DNA of 64,000 bases from Picocystis sp. L7 (taxonomy: Eukaryota; Chlorophyta; Picocystophyceae; Picocystales; Picocystaceae): assembly GCA_020975725.1 (NCBI GenBank), contig QXJR01000017.1, positions 187,001 to 251,000 of the forward strand. The letters run 5' to 3'. The notes beneath the pieces are model-generated. The model was not told the origin of the DNA. It saw only the letters and a program-made list of their open reading frames with translations, and made no database searches. This document shows, one piece after another, positions 20,234 to 31,100 of the stretch (position 1 is its first letter; every line of letters begins with the position of its first letter). The translations under genes and the position numbers were made by a program.

Positions 20234-20889
20234 TGTTACGCCGGGTAGGCCTGGCTCTCCTATGAAGCCATGCCCCTAGAGTTCCAGGAGCAGTGGGGGG
20301 CAGGACCCCGACAATCGGCCGGTCAATCGAGTGAGCCCCGGACTAATCCCCGGGTTAGTCGGACGGAATAGTCCGAGCGAACCGGACTCAGACCGACCGA
20401 CCCCCGGGCCAAATCCCCTCGAAGATTCGAGAAGGGGGTACGAAGGGTGGAGATGTTGTGTGGAAGATTCGGTCGGCTTAGGAACTGAATCTTGGCCGTC
20501 CGATGGATGACGTAAGCAACACGTGACCATCAGCCGCCGCAATTCAGTTGAGGGGGCTACGTACGAACCCCTCAACCTTCAAGGGGAGGCTCTTAAGGGG
20601 ACCTCCCTAGCATGTAGTGGATGAGAACTTGCTTGACCCCACGACGTCCACGGCGCCTCTCCCACGGATTTTCGCGAGCCATCAGCACTTTCCGCGCCGG
20701 AGAAGCAGCGCTCCAAGTCTCTCCAAGTGCCGGAGGAGGCACCACCGAGCCAAGAAGGGGACGGACGCCGCTCTCGCCAACGAGAAGTGCGTCACCCCAA
20801 AGAAGAAGAAACCGCCTCCATTTCGTGAGGGGTCGAAGTTTCCAGGAGCAAACCGTGTGTCCAACGTCCTTCACGGACGCTTTGTAACA
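20234..20889 (+). repeat. Right LTR of the retrotransposon
   Basis: 656 bp, nearly identical to the left LTR. It is preceded by a purine-rich stretch ending GGGAGCCAGGAGAG, a fair candidate for the polypurine tract, 27 bases after the pol stop. Confidence 0.93.
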
Positions 20890-20893
20890 GATC
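20890..20893. repeat. Target-site duplication GATC, right copy
   Basis: Matches the four bases before the left LTR. A fifth base does not match, so the duplication is four bases. Confidence 0.75.
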
Positions 20894-23343
20894 GTTCTCT
20901 CTTCATGCGAGGAAGTGTTTCATGAACTTTCCGAGACACATATATTGTTTGAGGTAGACTTGGGATGAATCATCCTTTGCTCCTCCAACGCATGTTGCCG
21001 AATGAGAATAACCAAGTATCCCAACTTCACCTTGAAACATCGCAAACTATGCTTTCATGGTATGTGTAGTACATGAGAGAATCTCATTTCTTCATTTTCT
21101 TTGTGATGGCATTCTCGTACCTGGAACTACCGCGAGCAAAGCCATCCTCTTTGTATGGGATAGAACATGCAACCAAGAAAACGTCACCCGCGTCTTCATG
21201 CATGTTCGAAGAGAAAGAATATGCAAAAGAGGATACGAAACAAAACGACCTTCGATTTTTTGGGTCATAGCATAGCTTCTAAATGCTATGCATCCTCCGG
21301 GGCTCGGGATGTTGCATTGTAGGACAAGCCTTGTGTCTTTGCACTTGACAATGCATGAAACGACGGAGACTAAATGCAAGACTACGAGCACCGACAAGTT
21401 TCTTTCCACGATTCGCGTAAATAACCCCTTGGCATCTATATGCCACGAAATTTGTCAACCCACTTTATCTTCCTTCCACCATGTTGGGTTAAAAAACCCT
21501 AGCCTCCACGGGTGCGTTTCAAATTTAATTCGTCATCTTTGATGTGCTACCTCACATTTAAAACGATTTTCGAAGTGGAGCAGTCATCTTGCGGGAGAGA
21601 GATAAAGACGATGGTGGGGCGGTGCGAATTCTTGACGGGTTTGCTCACAATCCAACTCGTTGGTTCATGTTTGCGTTGGGCGGGGAAGGCTTGGTTGGAC
21701 GGCAATTGTTCCCCTAGCGGTTCTCTTGCCGGCACTAGTTTCTTTTGCCTATCTCCATGTTTTTGCTAAATGCAAGCAAAGCCACGGAACTGCCCAAATG
21801 GTATAGTGAGAAATTCTAAGCGATCTCCATTGGGGTTTATTCGCGATGTTATCTCCATCTTTTTGGAGAAAATGTACCTGAGCATCAGGATGATTTCATC
21901 GTTTGAAAAACTTCGAAGAATCTTGTTCGATCTATGACTTGAGTCTCACCAAGCCGTATTTGGAAAGATATGGCAGAATGAATTTGATCGCATAATGCAC
22001 GCGAGCCCAACGACTGAACGGGTTCCACGATTTCCTAGTGCAAAACGAGTCCCTCACAATTACAAACGTCCTCTTCTTGCTAGCCTTGTTAGTTGAAACC
22101 GATCAAGCATGCAATGGAGTTTTGTGAAATCGAATCTTCCATGGTTGCTTTGGCCGACCTTGATATGAAAGAAAGGTAAGAGGCCTACATATGCCGGACA
22201 CTTACAAACGAATGGGGCACACACGTATTCTTTGGGCCCTAGCCCACGGTCAATTTAAAGGGGTACGACTCCTCGAGGGTCCCATACCATCACGCCGTCC
22301 AATCTTCAAGTTTCGGGCGTGATTATGAATCATGTCCGATGCTCTTCCAGGTAATGTGAATTTCAATCACAAAAAGTTTACCCGTGGTATCGAATTCGTC
22401 CATGATTTATGTTATGAATTTCAAAACCGCCGTTGTTGGCTTCTTTGTATCTTCAAATTGGTGTTCTTAGGTAGAAACCTTTTCCGCCGATCAAGTGTGT
22501 CTTCATTGTTTCTCCTATTCTCGTACTTCCGTTTTTTTTTTTTTGCATATGCGTTTTTTGCATCCCAATGCGTGGTTCTTGATATGTGTGGCAGAATGTG
22601 CTTGTTGAGCGGTATTGGTTGGCCATGGTTCAAGCGTATGCTATTTTTGGTATGTCGATTTGCGCGCACGCCGTTCCCCAGCATAGGACCGGTAGCATTG
22701 GAATGAACAGATCGTAGATTTGCTGATGGACAAAAGTTTCGTGTACATCTATGACGAAGTCAAGAAGATGGGAACCTTCAAAGTTGTCCCCGGCACCTAG
22801 CAGACTATTACAATCTAGCGGATCCTTGGGCATGTCTTGATGGAAGCCTCCATGGTGTGTGGGAAGATCTTTGCTAGGCACGCTCGCTCGACGAAAGAAA
22901 GGCGCCATCCAACGTAGGGAATGGTTCATTGCACCATCCGCGCCCGTGTCGCGTGTCCTTGGCGAACTCCTTGGCGAACACGGACGGAAGGGCACGCATT
23001 GGTGGCACACAGGCAACGGTGTGCCTTCCTTCCCCGTGCCAAGCGGGTGGTTTTGGGGTCCCGTCTTCCCGCCTAGTTGGGTAGTCTTCTTGTCCATCGG
23101 GTGCAGGTGTCTGTGGTTCATTTCTCATCCATCGAGGAGGGGGGATCCACGCCATAGTCGGTCCACACGCAACCGAGACCTCCATCGCGTCCTTTCTTCT
23201 CTCCTTCTTCGATTGGAAGTCTGGATCGAAACGGTGGTTGCGACGTAGGTCACGTGTTGGTTCGATCCGTGGAACAAGCAGGAACGGCAAGAACCACTTG
23301 GACGGGTAGGTCGCACACCAACCACCGCACGATCAACGAGGAC
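20894..23343. other. AT-rich stretch, then GC-rich PP2A promoter; no gene recognised
   Basis: From 20894 to about 22700 the DNA is AT-rich with short frames only and a T13 run at 22532-22544. A short plus-strand stretch near 22708-22795 (IVDLLMDKSFVYIYDEVKKM) looks like decayed coding sequence of unknown origin. From about 22900 composition shifts to GC-rich, as before other genes in this window, and runs into the PP2A start at 23344. I find no RNA gene or further element. Confidence 0.5.
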
Positions 23344-25201
23344 ATGGCCAACGAAGAAGACGCCACGCTCTATCCCATTGCGGTGCTCATCGATGAATTG
23401 AAGAACGAGGATGTTGGGTTGAGGCTCAAGTCCATCCGTAGGCTCTCCACCATCGCTCTTGCCCTCGGAGAAGAAAGAACCAGGAACGAACTCCTGCCGT
23501 TCCTTGCGGACAACGTGGACGACGAAGATGAAATCTTGCTTGCCATGGCTGAAGAGCTTGGACGATTCGTCCCGTACGTGGGTGGGAAAGATCACGCCAA
23601 ATGCCTCCTCGGACCTTTGGAAAGCCTTTGCACCGTAGAAGAAACGGTCGTGAGAGACAAAGCGGTCGAGTCCATCTCACACATCTGCACCCAACTGAGA
23701 AATGAAGACATCGTCAATCACGGAGTGCCAGCAGTGAGGGTAAGCCGCGAATGCGCCATTTCGAAGACGAAGAACAGAACCGAAACGTGCGCAAGCGCGC
23801 CAATGCTGACTCTGATCTACATCGTCGTTGCAGAGGCTCGCTTCAGGGGAATGGTTCACCGCTAGGGTTTCTGCCTGTGGGTTGTTTCACGCCGTTTACG
23901 AAGCTACTCCCGAAACCACACGTCAAGAACTTCGGGAACTTTTCACGCAAATGTGTCATGACGAGACCCCAATGGTCCGAAGGGCAGCAGCACAGAACCT
24001 GGGACGTTTCTCGACCGTGGTAGAATCAGAGTTTCATAACCCGACCATGTTGCAACTGATACTGGACCTGACTGCAGATGAGCAAGATTCGGTTAGGTTG
24101 CTCGCGGTGGAGAATTGTGCGCAGTTTGCAAAGTGCCTCAGCCCGAAGGACTGTACTGAGCACATTCTCCCCATCGCACTCAAATTTGCGCAGGACAAGT
24201 CGTGGAGGGTGAGGTATATGGTAGCAGCACAGATGGGAGCATTGTGTGAGGGGTTAAGCCCTGACGTATCCCAAGTAAAGCTCCTATCAGCTTTTGCAAA
24301 CCTTTTGCAAGACAGCGAGGCAGAAGTTCGCATTTCAGCAGTAGGCCGAATTGTGGAAGTGTGCAAGGTGATTAAGGACGACAGTGCTCTAATGGACACA
24401 GTTTCCATGGTTCAGAAGCTAGGAGTAGACAGTTCTCAGCACGTTCGTGCCGCTCTTGCATCTGTGGTTATGGGATTGTCATCTATACTTGGAAAGGAGA
24501 AAACACACAAGCACTTGCTCCCTCTTTTCCTGGCCCTGTTGAAAGACGAGTATCCAGAAGTCAGGTTGAACATCATCAGCACACTAGACGCAGTCAACCA
24601 GGTGATTGGCAATGAGACGCTCTCGGACTCCCTGCTCCCAGCAATCAAAGAGCTTGCCAGTGATAAACATTGGCGTGTGCGTCTTGCAATCATTCAGTAC
24701 ATTCCCTTGCTAGCCAGTAATCTTGGAGTCGAGTTTTTCGACAACGAGCTAGGTTTGTTGTGCTTGGAGTGGTTGGGGGATCAGGTTGCTGCGATCAGAG
24801 AAGCCGCCGCCAAAAATCTGAAGCACCTGGCGCAAGAGTTTGGCAATGAATGGGCATGCCAGTACATTTTACCGAGGGTACTTGAAAGGATAACCACCCC
24901 ACATTATCTCTTTCGTATCAATGTACTCTTCACAATTTCACTCTTGGCACCTGTCATGGGCAACGAGGCACTCTGCAACTTCATGTTACCTGTTGTTGTC
25001 AATGCATCGAAGGATAAAGTACCTAACATTAAGTTTAACGTAGCTAAGGTCATGCAACAGATTATACCCTTGGTGGATGGGGTGGTGATTGAAAGCACGA
25101 TCCGCCCGTGTCTCCTCTGCCTGCAGGACGACCACGACACGGATGTCCGTTTTTTTGCAGCCCAGGCGCTTCAGGCATGTGATTGTGTGGCCTGTGTGTG
25201 A
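23344..25201 (+). CDS. PP2AA: Protein phosphatase 2A scaffold subunit A (PR65)
   Basis: Scaffold of heterotrimeric PP2A, holding the catalytic C and a regulatory B subunit. Exon 1 is 23344-23739 (132 codons) and exon 2 is 23834-25201, phase 0, with a 94-bp intron (GTAAGC to TTGCAG; GCTGAC branch-like motif 29 bases before the acceptor). The product is 587 residues, against about 589 in animals and plants. It is built of HEAT repeats throughout. Diagnostic stretches are [18 protein letters not shown] at the N-terminus, [15 protein letters not shown] just after the junction, [29 protein letters not shown] and [37 protein letters not shown] and [14 protein letters not shown] complete the C-terminal repeats. 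Exon 1 is visibly richer in G+C than exon 2. Confidence 0.97.
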
Positions 25202-25918
25202 GCCAGAAGCACTGCACAAGTTTGTGTAGCCAGAAACTGTACATAGGGGCGTGAGCTAGTAGGTATGCTTCTAAATTTTCTTTGTTCGTCCTCGCAGCTC
25301 ACTGGTTGGGAGCACTTGTTAAATATGCGTGTCAACTGCGCACATGTTCCTCTGCATGATTTTGCTATCATGGCGTTTCCCAGGAGGTAGAGTGAGCGGC
25401 AGTGTCCCCGTGCTCCGTTGCAAGGGATGGAAGCCCATCCTTTTGAGAGCGTCACACGGTCGATGGTGGATTCCCATGCATGGGATGAGCCTCGGCCTTG
25501 GCATGCGATCGCTGCATCTCTTGCATTGCCTCCTTGGTCTGGAAGCCGCCTTTTTCATGCGAATGGATCGTCCTGTGCTTTGCCTTGTAGGTGTTTCGTT
25601 CCCTCTTTGGTTCCCCATCCATCTTCGTTCCCTTTTCCACACCCTTTGGGGGCCATGCCTCCTTCCTTCCCCCAGAAGAGGAGGGGTGGGGAGGTGGGTT
25701 CTCCGAGGAAGGCAGGGGATCGGTCCATCCACTCCCCCATCTTTCCTGTTCGATCTGAACCGAATCTTCGACACGTGGAGTCCATCTTGGTTCGACGAAG
25801 GAACCCGACACCAGGACCAGAGTGGGACACGTCCTCCCTACGAACACCGCGCCGACACGTGCACGTCCGTCGCAACCAGCAGGAAGAGATCCGATCCTCA
25901 CCCGAACGTCGTCCTCGG
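25202..25918. other. Intergenic region: PP2A 3' flank and promoter of the multifunctional protein
   Basis: 717 bp between two plus-strand genes. The first ~180 bases are AT-richer 3' flank; the rest is GC-rich with pyrimidine-rich runs on the plus strand, the composition seen before other starts here. The downstream frame stays open back to 25418, but without domain content before 25919. Confidence 0.5.
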
Positions 25919-28141
25919 ATGGACGTACAGGTACACGTCCAAGATTCGGGGGTGGCGGTGGTCACCTTGATCCATCCACCCGTCAATGCACTCCATCCCA
26001 CACTGCTGGACCTGCTCTTCCGAAAACTAAGACATATCAACGCCAATGAAGAGGTGCGAGCCGTCGTGCTCCGAGGAAAAGGAGGGACCTTCTCCGCAGG
26101 ATTCGACGTGTCCAACTTCCAAACGGAAGAAAACCAGGAAAAAGGACGTGGAAAAGGTCCACCCGTCGATGCTGGTAACGTGCAAAAACACATCGAAGCT
26201 GCACTGGAAAACGGAAGGGTGCCCGTTGTGGCGCTAGTCGCAGGAATGGCGCTCGGTGGTGGACTGGAACTGGCCATGGCCTGTGCAGCAAGAGTAGCCG
26301 TACGAGGAGCCAAGCTGGGATTGCCAGAACTGCAATTGGGTATCATACCTGGCTTTGGTGGAACGCAGAGAATGCCCAGGCTCGCTGGGCTTGATACCGC
26401 CATCCAAGCCATGCTCACCTCGAAACCTCTCACCTGCAAGCAGTCCCTGCGCGTCGGATTGGTGGACGAGGTGTGTGAAGACGAGGAACAGGCCCTTCGA
26501 ATGGCCGAAAAACTAGCGCTCCAGATTGCCAATGGAAAGGCAGCTCGATGCTCCGCGCTGTACAGGAACGATCGCCTTCCCCCGCTGTCCGAGGCCCTGA
26601 AAAAGGTGGATGCGGCAAGAAACATACCCGGTGCACGGATGCCACATGCCCAACTATGCCTTGATGCCATCGAAGCTGGACTCCTGCATGGCGCCAGGGA
26701 GGGCCTGAAGGAAGAATCCCTGGCCTTCTCCAAGGCTCGCGCACTGCCGGTGCACCACGCCCTCGTGCACTTTTTCTTTGCTCAACGCAACACAAAGAAA
26801 CTGACCTTGATGGCCGACGAGCCGAAATCAACCGTGCAGCAATACCGCCCCAAGAACATCAAAGTGGTTGCGGTTATTGGGGGAGGATTGATGGGCGCGG
26901 GGATTGCCACCGCGCTTGTCGTGTCAGGCATGAAGGTGCTCCTAAAGGAAGTCAACGATCAGGCCCTCGAGGCAGGCATCAAGAGAGTTCATGCCAATGT
27001 TGAGTCTTTGGCGAAGAAAGCCTCCAAAGAGGGCAATGCCGGGGCTTCTTTCGAGGCCGCGAAAAAAAGCGTCGTGGGTGTGAAGGATTATGAGATGTTC
27101 AAAGAATGTGACATGGTTATTGAAGCAGTCATCGAAAATCTCCCGCTCAAACAGGCCATCTTTGCAGATTTTGAAAAAGCGTGCAGGCAGGATTGCATCC
27201 TGGCAACGAACACATCAACGATCGACTTACAGCTCATTGGGAAAAAATGCAGTGCAACCACCAGGAAGAGAATTCTTGGAGCTCACTTCTTCTCGCCGGC
27301 GCAAATCATGAAGCTGCTCGAAATTGTGAAAACAAACGAAACCGATGGGCAGTACGTGCAAGACACAATTGCTCTGTCCACAAAGATCAAGAAAGTACCT
27401 ATTGTCGTCGGGAACTGTACAGGGTTCGCTGTCAATCGTGTGTTCTTCCCATACACCATGGCCGCTTGCTTGCTTGTGGATGTAGGTCTAGATCCTTACG
27501 CTGTGGACAAAGCCATCGCTAATTTTGGAATGCCTATGGGTCCTTTTCGATTGGCAGATCTGGTGGGCATCGATATTGGACTGCATGTGGGGAAAAACTT
27601 TGTCGACTCTTTCCCTGAAAGAGTGTATTTGTCTACCTTGCTTCAACATATGCACGCATCCGGCAGGCTGGGAGAAAAATCTGGTGGAGGCTTCTATAAG
27701 TACGATCCAAAGACGTCTTCTAGAAAGGCAGTTCCTGACGAAGCAGGCGTGAGCAGGATATTGTCGAGCTCAAGGAAGGATTCTGAGGTAGCTGAGCAGA
27801 CAACGAAAGGTGTGAGACTCTCACCAGAGCGTATCGTGGAAATAATATTCTTCCCCATAGTGAACGAAGCATGCAGGGTCATTTCGGAAGGAATTGTGGA
27901 TAAGCCTGGAGATCTTGATGCGGCATCAGTACTTGCAATGGGTTTTCCGCCGTATCGTGGTGGTCTTATCTGGTGGGCCGACCACGAGAAAGGGAGCAAG
28001 TACGTACATAAACGGCTTGAGGAACTCGCCAGCGAATTTCCTTCGCAGAGCGGATTCTTCAAACCCTGCGAATACCTACATGCTTGCGCAAGCAAGGGTA
28101 GAGATATTGGAAGGGGACTGCACCTTTCCCCCAAGCTCTGA
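25919..28141 (+). CDS. MFP2: Peroxisomal multifunctional protein: enoyl-CoA hydratase / 3-hydroxyacyl-CoA dehydrogenase
   Basis: Carries out the second and third steps of peroxisomal fatty-acid beta-oxidation: hydration of 2-enoyl-CoA, then NAD-dependent oxidation. From ATG 25919 it encodes 740 residues; plant AIM1/MFP2 proteins are of similar size. The N-terminal crotonase domain (1-200) has RGKGGTFSAGFDVSNF, the oxyanion-hole stretch GMALGGGLELAMAC, and PELQLGIIPGFGGTQRMPRL with the catalytic Glu. The NAD-binding domain starts near residue 310 with VVAVIGGGLMGAGIATAL. Then come ILGAHFFSPAQIMKLLEIV and GNCTGFAVNRVFFPY, and the C-terminal dehydrogenase repeat with GFPPYRGGLIWW. It ends in Pro-Lys-Leu, a minor form of the PTS1 peroxisome signal. 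No intron seen. It faces the peroxisomal NAD carrier across an AT-rich gap. Confidence 0.95.
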   Translation: MDVQVHVQDSGVAVVTLIHPPVNALHPTLLDLLFRKLRHINANEEVRAVVLRGKGGTFSAGFDVSNFQTEENQEKGRGKGPPVDAGNVQKHIEAALENGRVPVVALVAGMALGGGLELAMACAARVAVRGAKLGLPELQLGIIPGFGGTQRMPRLAGLDTAIQAMLTSKPLTCKQSLRVGLVDEVCEDEEQALRMAEKLALQIANGKAARCSALYRNDRLPPLSEALKKVDAARNIPGARMPHAQLCLDAIEAGLLHGAREGLKEESLAFSKARALPVHHALVHFFFAQRNTKKLTLMADEPKSTVQQYRPKNIKVVAVIGGGLMGAGIATALVVSGMKVLLKEVNDQALEAGIKRVHANVESLAKKASKEGNAGASFEAAKKSVVGVKDYEMFKECDMVIEAVIENLPLKQAIFADFEKACRQDCILATNTSTIDLQLIGKKCSATTRKRILGAHFFSPAQIMKLLEIVKTNETDGQYVQDTIALSTKIKKVPIVVGNCTGFAVNRVFFPYTMAACLLVDVGLDPYAVDKAIANFGMPMGPFRLADLVGIDIGLHVGKNFVDSFPERVYLSTLLQHMHASGRLGEKSGGGFYKYDPKTSSRKAVPDEAGVSRILSSSRKDSEVAEQTTKGVRLSPERIVEIIFFPIVNEACRVISEGIVDKPGDLDAASVLAMGFPPYRGGLIWWADHEKGSKYVHKRLEELASEFPSQSGFFKPCEYLHACASKGRDIGRGLHLSPKL

Positions 28142-31100
28142 GATTGCTCCAAAGCACGATCTATTGCTGTGAGCCAAGCAATCTACCCTTTCCCGTAGAA
28201 GATCAGCAAACGTGGACGACTCATTCCTACTAACACCTCGTTCTTTCTCCTGAAGCATCACACAGCATCCAGCATGAGGAATGGCATTTTGGCAGCTTAT
28301 ATGATCAACACGGACTGTGGACGAGGAAGCGGACACTTCCATGCATGTGAAATAGATCCTAGCACGTCCAATCATACATACGAACATGCATGCGTGCCGC
28401 TTGAATTTCTAGCGTTGAAATTGATACTTGGAGTTTGCTTAGGATAGAGTGGCATGTGAAGGATAAGTAGTCGCCATGAGATGAAGACTGTCGTGAAAAC
28501 ACACAGAAACCATGTGCCGATTGCAATTGTAACATGTCCTTGCTTACACGCCACGCTCCGAAAATCCTTTTCACGATTTCTGAGCAAGAGCCAATCCTTG
28601 TAATGCCCTCCAATCGACAAGCAGAGAGTCGGAGCACTCTTAGAGATAAACAAGGCGAACATCTCAATGGTTCTAAGGTTCGGTTTGCTAACACCGAACC
28701 TCTATGTGGCAAGCATCCTCAGACAAAGGTCAAGAATACTAAAACGCCGCTCGCTCATTTAAGCTAGAGAAAATCGAGATTTGGGCCGGGAGCCATTCAC
28801 AAAAATGCCTTCCGGACAAAAAGAAGGTGGACCGCGGCATCAAATTCGTAGCCTACGAAACTCAATCTCGAGAGCTGAACGAACGAGATGGTAAGTCGAA
28901 AAGTGCTTGTTGGATTCCGCTGCATGTGACACCATCTATTCGCAACGACTTACACTTTGGTGTCTGAACACTCATATCCTGAGGAAGAGTTGCAAGTTTT
29001 GTGAAGAAATGTAGATTTGATTAATACTCGAAATCACAAGCATCGCCGGACTACGAACCATCCCATTTGCAGAGGGAATTACCGAGCGGTGTAGATCAAG
29101 AAATGCATTCGAGTTGCCCATGTTTATGGAATCTTGCTTCAACTTTGATACTCTTATGTTGTTGAACGAGGAACTTCAATTTTGTCTGTAATGCTACGGC
29201 CATTCGTATAAAATAACAGGTTTTGTTCAAAAGTGCTGCACAAGCGCTCCTTCCACATAGCAAAGCAGCCACACACTGGATTCCAGACTCAAATAAAACC
29301 ATAGTATCCGAAAATTTCCTTAAGTTGTTAAGTTGCGCAACAATGTATCGTAGTTCAAAATAAAGACTACTTGGTAATCTGGAAGTACACCCAAGTTAGT
29401 ATCATGACTTTCCTAACGCATCCGAGTCCAACCAGCAATCGAGCTTTCGCAGCCATGAAGAAATGTCTGAAGGACAGTAGGATTGTCAAGGACAATGATA
29501 GCAGCACAAGTTTACTGGTACGTGCAACGGGACGAGTCGCTTAAATATACAATAGCCAAGTTAAAATGATATGTAACTTCTATGTAGTACGAAAAGGAAT
29601 GTGGATTGTACACAGCTGCATCCACTTCATTTTTTTCAGGAAATGTACTTCAAAATATGCAATGCGATATTAAGTAACATACGAGTTTGTAAATGTGTTG
29701 TATTGATTGCAATGTATTAGTAAAGTATCGAGTCTCTGCGCATGCTCAATTTTATATCCGACCATGCAATGACCATCCTCGAGAATAGGTAGAAAGCAGG
29801 TCGTTACTTTCAGAGTATGCTGCTACTTCGATTACGCATTCCCTTTCGACAGCAAGACGCGATGATTTCTTTGCTACGCCTTGATAAAGAGAAAGAAATT
29901 CAAATTTTGTAGTATGCGAACAGTATCGACCGACATAATGATTCTCGGAGAACACGATACAACGACTTTTACTACCACACAAAAGTTTGTATCCTCTCTT
30001 TTTCGTCTTCCGACATGTGAAACGTCAAGAATTGTTTTTTGAATCTTCCGCTTTTTCAGCATTCCTTGCTCATAAGGCCATTATTTTTACAGCGACAAGA
30101 GTCAAGCTTCGAATCCAAAGCATTAACTGTGTCTTTGATAGCCAATCAATAGTAATCAAAAGCCCAACCTAGCAGGAATCATGAACAAGTGGAAGCTTAT
30201 TCAAAATTCTTCTGCTAAGAGCGACTGCTGATGAGAATTAAACCTGTCATAATGCTGATCTTACACTCGGACTTTTCGTTCGGCATTAAGACTTACGGAA
30301 ATATTAAAAGCTGACCACTCTGACGAGCAAAATATAAAATTCCACCATCATTTTTACGCTCGCTAGAGAGATAAATTTTGATCAAAAAATGAAGAGGAAG
30401 TCGTCCAAACGATTCGGAAAAGTAGCATTAGGTTCAATAATATCTCTTTGAACATATGTTCGCTCTCAAACTGTGACTATGGGCAGATATGGAAACAACT
30501 AATCCGTGTAACATTGAGTTACGAAGCGTTCGATTACTAATTGTTGCGTTGGTGATTGCAACCTTGGAGGATATCAATCTTGAGAAGGATATGTATCATT
30601 TGAACCACTGAGACCTTATTGCCCTAAGTACAGATACATGTCGGTATTTCAAAGCGCACTGTATCCGTGATTTGTTGCCATGCTTCTGAATTCACCTTAT
30701 TGAGCGGGTAAGAAATACCCGTAATTAACACATCATGCATTTTCGCTCGCTTCTGTGGTTTCGTAACTACCTGCAAAGAATGTTACGTAACGATGATCCT
30801 CATTTCTTTATTTGAAATTGACTGCAAAAATGTGCAGACGATTTCTATGGATTATCACGAAGCTAATTACAATCGCTGTGCATGTTGTCAGTAGCAAAAT
30901 TATTGAGCATCAAATGAATTCGCTGTTCGATGACGATCGCTATTTGTTCGATATCTCTTTCTTAAATGCAGACCGGAAAATTAGCGCACTCGCGTAAGTG
31001 TCTAAAACGTAAAAGGAATTTAGACGCCTTTTTGGATGTCCCAAGGCTCGTACAGTTCTCGCTAAACCGCCTTTATTGTTGGAGCACTTTGGTTTTTGCT

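Larger units (their letters stand above)
13263..20889 (+). mobile_element. Ty3/gypsy-type LTR retrotransposon carrying a DNA methyltransferase domain
   Basis: 7,627-bp element bounded by two 656-bp LTRs that begin TGTTAC and end GTAACA, flanked by a GATC target duplication. Inside are a gag-like frame (13962-15224) and a long pol frame (15440-20206). The pol order is protease region, reverse transcriptase, RNase H, cytosine DNA methyltransferase, integrase, C-terminal extension. The RT-RNaseH-integrase order is that of Ty3/gypsy (Metaviridae). The two LTRs appear almost identical (I see about one difference), so the insertion is very recent. Both frames are long and open, so it looks whole. 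Gag and pol lie in different frames; ribosomal frameshifting between them is known in the family. The element sits in the divergent gap between aldolase and PP2A. Confidence 0.93.

Noticed and set aside
22708-22795. Coding-like scrap IVDLLMDKSFVYIYDEVKKM
   Set aside because: Too short and interrupted to assign to any gene or element.
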